From Siderastrea radians (lineage: Eukaryota; Cnidaria; Anthozoa; Scleractinia; Rhizangiidae), in the NCBI GenBank assembly GCA_964017195.1, contig OZ024896.1:6477987-6541986 (forward strand): 64,000 nucleotides of DNA, given 5' to 3'. Within the stretch, counting starts at the first letter, position 1; every line of letters starts with the position of its first letter. Both the position numbers and the translations under genes were made by a program. Shown here piece after piece: positions 55,354 to 64,000 of this stretch. Below the pieces are notes generated by a model. That model made no database searches and was not told where the DNA came from. It saw nothing but the letters and a program-made list of their open reading frames with translations.

Positions 55354-57003
55354 ATGTCGGGGAAAGGAAAGGCAAGGGACAAGAGTCTCTCCAAGCTCGG
55401 TAATCGTATGATAACGACGATGCTAAAGAACGAGAAATTAGCGGAGAAGGAGCTTGAGAAAAAGATGAAGGCTATCAAAGACTTGGAGCGAAAGTCTATG
55501 GTAAAAATATGCGAAACTTCACTAGACGTGAAGTACGACTTTAGACGAAAAAGAAACACACAAGCCATGGAAGACCAAATCGCCGACGAGAATTTGAACG
55601 TCAGTTTTGGCCAAGGAATGGTTTTGCGTTCACCGAGTGTATCACGCAGGGGAAGTTTAAGACCAATGTCACCCAAACAGGACGAGTCAGACGAAACCGC
55701 GTCCGTAACCAGCCAGGAGACATCTAACGAACCGCCTTCCAACCCCTCGATTTTGATCAATAATGAGAGAAAAGACAACGATTCGGAACAAGACCCAAAC
55801 AGCAGGCGATCATCTGTTGGAAGTGTATCGGCCGAAGCGCCCTCCCCGTCTGCATCTCCGTGCGGGACGCCTCCAGATGAGCCGCCTCCTATCGACGAGG
55901 CAGAAGCACAGAAGTTGCTGAAAGTATTTTCTCAAAGCTCACGCGGAACTCATCGGCGGCGTACGGCGCCGGAAATAACAGATCTCTCACCGAAGCTTCT
56001 GATTCAGTTGGCAAAAAGTTCAGCTGAGGTAAAGAGACGAGGGTCCTCAAACTTTACCGAGGATGAATTGTTGGGGCCTACACCTCCGGCATCGACCAGA
56101 AGACGTGATTCGGCGACCATTGAAACGTTGCAATCAAGAGCAGGGAAAGAAAAAGGGGAGGAACTCATCCAAGAATCGAACCCTTCCCCTTCACTGCGGA
56201 GAAGGGGCTCTGCGGCAGTAACCAACTCATCTGGCGACAAGGGATTGAATTCCCCCACCGGTTCTCCGTTACTTCGCAGACGAGGGTCGTCTTCGGTTAC
56301 AAACTCAAAAAATTCATTGTCGCTAGAGATGAACGAAGCTCACTTAAGGGATAAAATCTCGGAGCAAGCTCAGCTGTCGCCACGACTGAAAGAGCCCCTT
56401 TCGCCTTTACTCGCAAGGAGAGGCAGTGGGATGGCTGCCACTCTTCGTCCCATCTCCGCCAGGCCATCGACCAAAGGATCAAATACAGACACTGGTTTAG
56501 AGCCCATGTTACCAGATCTGAACAGCCCAGGGCTAACGAAAAGACCATCTTCACCCTCGATGCGTCGGTCGTTGAGTCCGATGCGAGCGACGTCCGCCTT
56601 AAATCGACCTTCCACTGCAAGGTCTCTATTTTCACTATCATCGGATAGCACCATCGGAGATTTAGAGTCTCTTCAGGGTGAGTACGACTTGGGGCAGCGA
56701 CGAGGGTCCAGACCTGTGTCTGCAAGAAGCTGCCAATCCGTACCACCAGGTGGTGGCTTACTTACACCGCTTGACAAGATGCCGGGTAATTTGGCAAACC
56801 GTCGAGGGTCAGAACTCTCTCCACTAGACATGAACTCTTTTTCACCAACATCACCTCTAAGAAAGGCAATGGAAGACCCTCAAGCGACTCTGAACCCTGC
56901 TCCGGCCTCACCCAGTGTTTATCGAAGGCATTCGGGTACGGTAGAGGCTTTACAGGGTCGTGTGGATGACTTCTTGAAAACGTTAGCGGCAAAAAGTAGC
57001 TGA
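55354..57003 (+). CDS. Ser/Arg-rich protein with many RRxS sites, function unknown
   Basis: The first ATG in good context is at 55354, giving 549 residues; an upstream in-frame GTG at 55339 is not needed. The N-terminus is basic and coiled-coil-like (MLKNEKLAEKELEKKMKAI). The rest is disordered, rich in Ser, Pro and Arg, with about a dozen RRxS/T sites such as SRRGSL, RRRTAP, RRRDSAT, ARRGSG and NRRGSE, the consensus of basophilic kinases such as PKA. Two related segments, SATIETLQSR and SGTVEALQGR, mark an internal repeat near the middle and C-terminus. The frame is intron-free; a possible acceptor, AATTGTTTCAG, at about 55259 may end a 5'-UTR intron. AATAAA lies at about 57334. No family recognised. 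Confidence 0.85.
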   Translation: MSGKGKARDKSLSKLGNRMITTMLKNEKLAEKELEKKMKAIKDLERKSMVKICETSLDVKYDFRRKRNTQAMEDQIADENLNVSFGQGMVLRSPSVSRRGSLRPMSPKQDESDETASVTSQETSNEPPSNPSILINNERKDNDSEQDPNSRRSSVGSVSAEAPSPSASPCGTPPDEPPPIDEAEAQKLLKVFSQSSRGTHRRRTAPEITDLSPKLLIQLAKSSAEVKRRGSSNFTEDELLGPTPPASTRRRDSATIETLQSRAGKEKGEELIQESNPSPSLRRRGSAAVTNSSGDKGLNSPTGSPLLRRRGSSSVTNSKNSLSLEMNEAHLRDKISEQAQLSPRLKEPLSPLLARRGSGMAATLRPISARPSTKGSNTDTGLEPMLPDLNSPGLTKRPSSPSMRRSLSPMRATSALNRPSTARSLFSLSSDSTIGDLESLQGEYDLGQRRGSRPVSARSCQSVPPGGGLLTPLDKMPGNLANRRGSELSPLDMNSFSPTSPLRKAMEDPQATLNPAPASPSVYRRHSGTVEALQGRVDDFLKTLAAKSS

Positions 57004-58714
57004 TATAAAGATTATAGAACCCAAAATTAAAACATGAACCATTTTGGAATGACGGTGGGCTATTTTCAGATTCATCAAATTGACTTTGTTTATTTTCATT
57101 TTGTAGCGTTGTTTAATGTATTTCACAAGTTCGAATTCGGTTTCACTTTCATAGCGAAGTGAATCTGGGCAATATAAATGAATGCCGATTTAGTGAATAT
57201 TACCAGAAGTACATACTTCTGATATTACTGACTCGAGTGTGTAGAGACGCGGCATTGCACAAAGCACTCAAAACACTTTCGAAAGTTTTCACTGAATAAT
57301 GCCAAGTTCAGTTAAGCACGGAGAAAAAGGAAATAAAACCTATGCGAAATGCGACAAAAAATTTCTTTCAAATTACAAACACAAACCAGGGGCTGTTTTA
57401 TCCCTACTTTTAAATATTACATAAAATATTTTTATGATATTTACTATTTATAACAGATCTATTACAGCGGCTTTGCCGTTAGAATCGACAAATGTGCGTT
57501 TTAAACAGTACCTTCGGAACTAATTGATAAAAGTACACTCATAATAGGGCAAGTCAAAACGGAATCGGGCATGGTTACTTGTGGCCTGTCTTTATTTGGT
57601 ATTTCTTGACCTTGTGTATAAATGCTTTATGTTTTTTTTATTAAAAAACTACTACAACAATAATATAACAGTCTTCACGCAAATGAGATAAAACGATTAA
57701 ACATCATACTCATAGCTCACGCGTGTTAATAGTAGCTCATTCGTGTTCACAGCTTATTAGGAACTGTAGAAAGGTGCCTTACGATTAAGATACGTAAATA
57801 TCAACACACCGTGACAGAAGACAGATAATTTAATGCACTGGTCAAATGCATACACAACGTAGCCGAAGATCGTGTGATAAAAAAATTCTTTCTTTCTTTT
57901 CAAAGATGTATTCACGTTCTAAACTCTCCCATAGGATTACAAATCCATTTAAGTCTTTTGTTTAAAGGAAGAAGGGTCATTAGAAAAAGTGTTTTATTTA
58001 CTCTGTGGTAAGCCCAATTAGCTCATAGCTCCTGGCACTTATCTCAGGTTTCTGTAGCATGAAACGGCTAGAAGTATTTCTACTCCCGATCATGGAATGC
58101 TAGCTAGTCCATCGCAGATTACTCCCCAGCATTCTGTCAGGCTGCCCCAACATTTCGCCGATATTTATTTTACTCCGATCCTAATCATGAGTGGAGAAGG
58201 CCAAAGAGTAAAGTGACCGGAGTGCAGTCGATTCTAGCAACCTAGTCGTACAGTATCTTCCACGTGCAATGATGACTCTGACGACAATTTCTTGATCAAG
58301 AGGCACGTGCGTTTGCATGATCTTTACCTCATATCCAATTCTCTGTCATTCTTTTGACGTAAAAGTGCAACAAGTACGTCAGTGATAATTCGGGGGTAAA
58401 TGAAACACCCATTGGACATATTGATCACAACGATACGCACGAAAGCCCTCATCAATCTCAAAGTTTACTACTTGCACAAACGGTTAAGAATCACATCAAC
58501 GCGGGCTAGTAAAAAATGTCTCTAAACGAATTTCTAACTAGTTTCGGACTGAGCGAAAAGAATCCAGTAAACCTGGGCATGAAATCACGTGACACAAAAT
58601 TGCTGATCATATGACCCAAACAGGCCACAGGATTAAATGGGATCACTTTGACATTTTAGCCACTGGACAATCTGATTAACATTGTAAAATTAAAGAAACT
58701 TTGTTAATTCGCGA
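57004..58714. other. 3' flank and intergenic stretch
   Basis: Possible polyadenylation signal GGAAATAAAACC at 57330. Otherwise no gene, RNA gene or clear repeat is recognised. Confidence 0.4.
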
Positions 58715-59060
58715 TTTAATATATAGATTCAGCCAAGCCTAAAAGCGGAGCTTCGAGTTTTTAACTTGTTCCAATAACTTGTGAAAATACTTGAGCCTGC
58801 ATCCAATTAAACTCCAAAACTTGGTCAGCGTTAAACTTTCAAAAAACACGTAACCTCGGTGAGTTCTACTCTTGAGCCCACGATACGGTCATGTGATACT
58901 GGTCAGCGGATACTTCGTTTTGAGACCTGTCAATTGACCACAGGAGGGAGGGCTCAACTTGTATTCGTGGCCACTGGGATGTCGCGCCGTATGCGCGTAG
59001 CCATCGTGACGTCACGAGTAAACAAACCCGAAGGTTTACATGATAGGTGAAAATTGACCG
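58715..59060 (+). repeat. Dispersed repeat family member
   Basis: Contains AAGCCTAAAAGCGGAGCTTC and GAGCCCACGATACGGTCATG, shared with 25360-25830 (opposite strand) and partly with 62200-62480. The GCGCGTAGCCATCGTGACGTCAC block near 58990 is inverted at 62205. Probably a non-autonomous transposon. Confidence 0.65.
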
Positions 59061-62000
59061 AGGCAAAAAAAATTCATCGGAAGATAGATTGCAGAATTTA
59101 AAATATAACAATCAAAATATCCAAGGAGTGTAGAAGTCTATTATTGTATTGTCTGAAGATACCATATTTTCTTCACTAAAACAAAATTAAGACTCAGAAA
59201 GACGCAAAATGTAGCGATCGATCGATTCAAAACGGGATGAAATGATGACAGAACGCGTTCCTTTTGTAAGCGATAACTACAGATCACAACAACTTTGAAC
59301 ACGGAGGGGAAAATATGACCTTGATATAGTTTTGGACTTTAGGTTGGCAGTGAAAATGGGACTCTAACTTTTCCAAAAAAATGATCAGTGAGTTTAAACG
59401 CATTTCCTTGAGTCAAACTGCGTACAGCGGCCATGATTGCGTGACACCCTCGAAACGCGATAAAGTGAAAATGTCCAAATGAAATCCGAAAAACACAGTT
59501 ACAAAGATGTTTGACTATCAAGTAATATGTTGTTACTGATAGTAAAAATGCCCCATCGCATCTGATTGCTACTCTAACGAATCTATATACAAAAGCGGTC
59601 AAAGACGTTGATATTTTCCTTCGCGACTCGGCGAGGCCCAATGGCTGACGTGACGCAAGCTTCCCTCCAAAGTTCAATAAAATAATTGACAAACTGCAAT
59701 GGTCCAATAACGCACAAAGAATTCAGAGAATCTGAGAACACAAGAAAGATCGGTTTAGCAGAATGGTACGTCACTGCATAATTTTTAAGGTAGTGGGTGT
59801 TGATTTTGTTTGTACGAATAAAGCAAAGATCTCTGCTCGCTCGATCGATCTTTTACTGTTTTTGGTGCTTGCAAATGATAAAATTTATTTCTAACGGAAC
59901 AGGAAGTCTTAAAAGAAATACCTAAAATAATTTGCAGATTGTCTGATTTCTTTGACATGAACAGTGATGAATTTGTCGCAAAAAATGACCTTGTGGTGAT
60001 CAAAACCTGTTTCCTCGGGCGTCCGCATGCCCATATTTTGCTCCAGTTTTGCTGCAGTAGAAAGCAATTTCCTACAGAAATATTAGTTTTTTTTGCAACG
60101 ACTTGTTGAAACTGTTTCGAAATAAGTAAAGCTGTTAACATGTTAACGGAAATGATCTTTGATTTTAAATACATGCAATTCACTAACATTATTTCTTGCT
60201 GTAAAAGATGCAACTGGATTTATGGAAGAGACAATCCATTAAATGAAAGTTTCATTCTGTATAGTGAAAGAAATAAAACATACACACAATCACAGTACCA
60301 AAGATGTCTAGGTTGGATGTCCCTAAAAGACAGTGGTGCTATGCTAGTTATTTTTATGATAAATATAAATTGGTTATGCAAATTCCTGACCTAGCAACAC
60401 AACTAGGTGTTTTATAGTTACACTAGCAATAACAACAATCGGTACCTCTTAAAAAAAATGTGTCATTCTAGACAGTTATCTATCATGATACCAACAATCA
60501 GAAAATCCATATTACCTCATTTGTGCATTTGTTGACCAGATATATAAAATAAGTGTGAATTGTTTTATTGGCAACTTGACAGTGGTTTTGAGTTCCACTT
60601 ATGTTCTAGCACATATATTCTTTCCAAAAGACTAGAGAAATGTTGACAAATTTTATGATTTTTGGATACATGAATAGGGTATTCTTTGTTGAATTGTCTA
60701 CCATTTACATTGTACTGTAATACAATATTGATGATACTTTTGTATGCTTCTTCTAAGGAATTGTTATGTTTATTAGTGGGTAGTAAATTGTATAATATTC
60801 TGTGGATGCAAAGTTCAATGTTTCCTTCTGGATTCAACATTGAACCTATAAGTGGCTGTCAGCAAAGAGCAGCACCAATGTCAACTTCATATCAGAAGTA
60901 TAATGAACAGTGTCAGTAGGATCCTGATCCCTTGGTCAAACACAGTCTTTATATTTTAACCAATTTTCATTTCTCTTGGAGGTTTGAAAAATGGGGATTT
61001 CACTTCAGCTTGCTAGGTTCTTCTGATCGCATGACATGGTAAAGATGTCTCTTGTCATCACTGGTGTTGGTTTGTCAAAACTTTTACTATTATCTTTATT
61101 GCGTGTTTTCCATGGCAACAATTTTCAACTTCTTCATGGAGAAAGGTCATCGATATTGCATCTGCCTTTGCAACACAGAAACAACACTGTAAATAATGCT
61201 TTGATTGGATCTGTCTTGAAATAGAAAACAATCATTAGGACATCGACAGTGGAACTTTGTTATAATTATTGTTGTTTAGTAGACAATGTAGAGTTTGTCA
61301 GTTGTAAAAGTGTACTTAACTGATTTTTAAAGCACAAATGAACTTGAGTGGAGAGGCAGGGTGTTGCCTAATTTGATGTACTGAGATGCTTTTAAATCTT
61401 GAATCATTTAAATATTTCCTTGGTTCCACTGTTTTGCTTTTCTCTCATGTTTTATTAATCGGTCGCCTTAACTGGATGTACTGAGGTGCCTCTCGTATTT
61501 TTTAGTGCATCTCTATTTATTTCAAGAATGTAAATAATTTATGCGCACTATATGGCAAACTATAACAAGGGAAATCAATGCAGATGGAACAAAAAATAGG
61601 TGAATCAGCCAAGGCAGTGTATTCTGACTATTAAAGATGGACTAGCTGTCAGTTTAACTAAGCATTGTTCGCCTCCGTTTATTAAAAAAATATAAAACTG
61701 CACAGGTTCTTCCAGCAAGAAAAGTGATATATTTGAGCAATCCAGCATATAAACTTGACATGGCGATCCCCACAGCTTCATGTGCAACCAAAAATTTTTA
61801 GACTTAAATGGACTGATCATTTTTTCTGTTGTCTTCACGGAATTAACTTCAATAGCATTTTATTCCTATAAAATAGGCCTATTATTGAGCCAAGTTTCAA
61901 GTTTCTACGCTTTATCGATTTTGACAAATAGCAATTTTTCTGTGCGAACAAACAAAATTTATCAACCCCATTTTCCACTTCAGAAAAATAACGAAAACTC

Positions 62001-62190
62001 TTCAGACCTTCTTTATAAAGTTATTTCCGACAACGGTCACAAGTTACTCACCTCTGCAGAAAGAGAAATGATAGTCAATCTTCCCTGTCCAAACACAAAA
62101 CACTTGGAAGACAAATAAATGGAGAAAATCAGCTTGAACTGTTATTGTTTTGAAACGGCGAGGGCGCCATTTTCGAAATCACCGCAAAGC
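59061..62190. other. Stretch without recognised genes
   Basis: Several open frames of 60-140 residues, none with recognisable domains. A plus-strand frame ending at 62118, with a possible acceptor CCACTTCAG at about 61983 and the tail LLTSAEREMIVNLPCPN, could be a terminal exon, but no partner exon is seen. Confidence 0.35.
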
Positions 62191-62560
62191 AGCGCGCTTC
62201 TTTGTTCGTGACGTCACGATGGCTACGCGCATACAGACAGCAAATCTGACGAGTTCACCGCTCCCTCCTGATTGACCATGAATTGGATCTCCAATATCAA
62301 ATTGCAAGATGTAAGCTTCATGCACAAGTTGACCCAAGTTAACCTGTATATTTTCTTTGGGTGCCATCTTGTGCGGCTCCGTTGTCTAATAAACATTCTC
62401 AGAGACTACATCTGAGCCCGCGATATGTTCATGTGACACTGGTCAGCGGGTTTCTTGTTTTGACAGCTGTCAATTGACATGCATATGAATATCCAGTGTC
62501 ACTATGTGAACCCCAATGTGACTTTATGTTTACCAAGCCTGCATGGCTTAGGTCGCCATG
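62191..62560. repeat. Foldback-like repeat related to 58.7 and 25.4 kb copies
   Basis: Carries GTGACGTCACGATGGCTACG at 62209 (inverted relative to 58990) and GAGCCCGCGATATGTTCATG near 62415 (same strand as 58875). Mixed orientation suggests a composite or inverted arrangement. Confidence 0.6.
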
Positions 62561-62660
62561 TTTGCGCGACGTCGTCGCCGCCGCCGCCGTCGGAGACAGT
62601 ACGCGCCTTCGAGCTATACCTCTAGCCATGTTGACCATGAAAAAAGAAACGCTTGGGTTT

Positions 62661-62693
<33 letters not shown>

Positions 62694-63240
62694 CTTTATT
62701 GAGGAAACTTTTTCACGTACATGTGGTTTTCGAAAAGGACCTCAAAGATTAATACTAAAAACTAAAATATCTACATTGAATTTAAAAAAAATGCTAAAAA
62801 CTAAGAGGACTAAAAATATGAAATTTATAAGACACTTAAATTAAAAAATTAAAAAGCTGTCGCTTAAAAATATTTACATTGGCAGAGTCTCGTATTATCT
62901 GGCTGAGAGAATTAAAATCAATTACAGCGTGATAGGCAGTTCTTTGTTTTCCCCAATTCCTTCTAACGCAGGGGGGGGGGGTCTAAGATTGACTTTATGT
63001 CTGGTGTTATAATTATGCTGATGTTGCTGTGTTACTAAAGTCAATTCATGAGTTATAAGTCCATTTAGACATTTATATACATGCACACATCTTCGCTGGA
63101 AACGCCTTTTCTCCAATGGTATCCACTTCAGAGTCGCTAATGCATGCGACCCAGATGAATAAAGCGGTCGAGCTAAAATTATTTTAGCCGCCTTATTTTG
63201 CAAAACTTGTAGGCTAGACATAGTAATTTGTGCGCGTGGT
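62661..63240 (-). mobile_element. 5'-truncated LINE tail with (TAA)n end
   Basis: On the minus strand from 63221 it encodes a LINE C-terminus: MSSLQVLQNKAAKIILARP, then WIPLEKRRFQRRCVHVYKCL, then HNYNTRHKVNLR. The frame shifts at a 12-bp G run (62971-62982 on plus), after which NWGKQRTAYHAVIDFNSL continues the usual ending. The 3' end is a (TTA)n run on the minus strand (62663-62692), typical of CR1/L2-like tails. Confidence 0.8.
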
Positions 63241-63384
63241 TTGGTTTATAGGTATGGGGCTTCGCTCCCTTCGGGCCGGCGAAGCTCCGCTAAAACCAGC
63301 GTTCAATAAAAACATTGGCAGTGAGAAACTTCTTCTCTACTAGCCATATTTTTTCCAGCAGTGTTAGCTGTCTGTTTACTTTCA

Positions 63385-63515
63385 TTTACTTTTTCATTGT
63401 CATTACTTTCCTTATTTAGTATTAGTCTTCTTGTTTAAATTTAATTGTAATTTAGGTAACCGTTACTTCTTAAGATGTATGTTGAAGCATACGAAACGTC
63501 AAGTCCATAAATGAA
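63385..63515 (+). repeat. Penelope-type tail with hammerhead-like motif, copy 2
   Basis: Shares with 21690-21840 the words TTTAGGTAACCGTTA and TGAAGCATACGAAACGT. The CTGATGA core is replaced by CTTAAGA, so the ribozyme core is broken. Confidence 0.5.
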
Positions 63516-64000
63516 AGTTTTACAGCATGCGTTGTCTCGTTATGTTTATAACCGCAGTTTGTTTGTTATTTTTACTCAAGTTGAAATGGCCGAAGAATTA
63601 GTTTGTCTACGATTCAACTGCACTGCTTAAAAGAGATCTAGAACTCTTGATTATAGTTAGAGCTATTAGAAATTTTGAGCAAGCGCAACCAACTATCGTC
63701 CCCTTGACCAGTGATAATTTCTCGACGATTGTTTGGTTTCCAGTTTTCCCAGCGTGCTAGCGTGCTGGACTTTTTATTCGAAACTTAACAATCTGGTACC
63801 AAGAGTCCCCAATACGTTTGATCAGCATCAAGAATAAAGCGTGAGCAGAAAGGGACAATAACTGGGAAGGCAAAGGATGGAGGTACTTCAGGTACACTGA
63901 CTGACCCACGAGTAAAGGCAGAGGATTAAATAGAATAAGATGTTCATGAAAGATTGATATGGAAGGTAATACCACGGTGGTACCCAGACACACTGACAAG
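63516..64000. other. Right edge, nothing recognised
   Basis: No gene, RNA gene or clear repeat is seen. Confidence 0.4.

Noticed and set aside
61780..62118. 112-residue plus-strand frame as a gene
   Set aside because: No recognisable domain and no partner exon; only a weak acceptor.

Overview
The window looks like nuclear DNA of an animal, most likely a cnidarian and probably an anthozoan such as a stony coral. This rests on AT-rich DNA, GT-AG introns with matching phases, three kinds of extracellular protein exon (LU three-finger, MAM, C-type lectin), CR1/L2-like LINEs, tRNA-derived SINEs, many short inverted-repeat elements and a protein-primed PolB element. The species could not be checked without a database search.

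Layout. Positions 1-6.9 kb hold a 1-kb inverted repeat (209-1204 and 5644-6722) around a broken LINE on the minus strand. From 7.8 to 24 kb lie parts of three LU (Ly6/uPAR) genes: a last exon on the plus strand (7843-8012), a three-exon gene on the minus strand (19883 down to 10523), and two exons of another minus-strand gene (23993-23054). Between them are tRNA-derived SINEs, a threefold ancient duplication (12.9-19.5 kb) split by two DNA transposon insertions with readable empty sites, a LINE tail, and an AATCGATAAA-type inverted-repeat element.

From 24.8 to 42.6 kb seven minus-strand exons join in phase into one gene whose product carries a MAM domain, parallel beta-helix (PbH1) repeats and a short C-type lectin domain. 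Its largest intron (30.97-40.29 kb) holds an 8.5-kb element bounded by TTAA and a 15-bp terminal inverted repeat. The element encodes a type B DNA polymerase on the minus strand and, on the plus strand, a two-finger zinc protein, a packaging-type ATPase with an N-terminal zinc finger, and a small basic protein. These genes are separated by TATA boxes and a 5 x 32-bp CCAAT-type repeat. The polymerase frame stops before catalytic motif C, and no capsid or integrase gene is present.

From 43.0 to 52.9 kb is a satellite of about 64 units of about 154 bp with higher-order structure. The rest has a perfect-looking 220-bp palindrome, a 549-residue Ser/Arg-rich protein gene on the plus strand (55354-57003) with a dozen RRxS/T sites, further dispersed repeats and a LINE tail at 62.65-63.24 kb.
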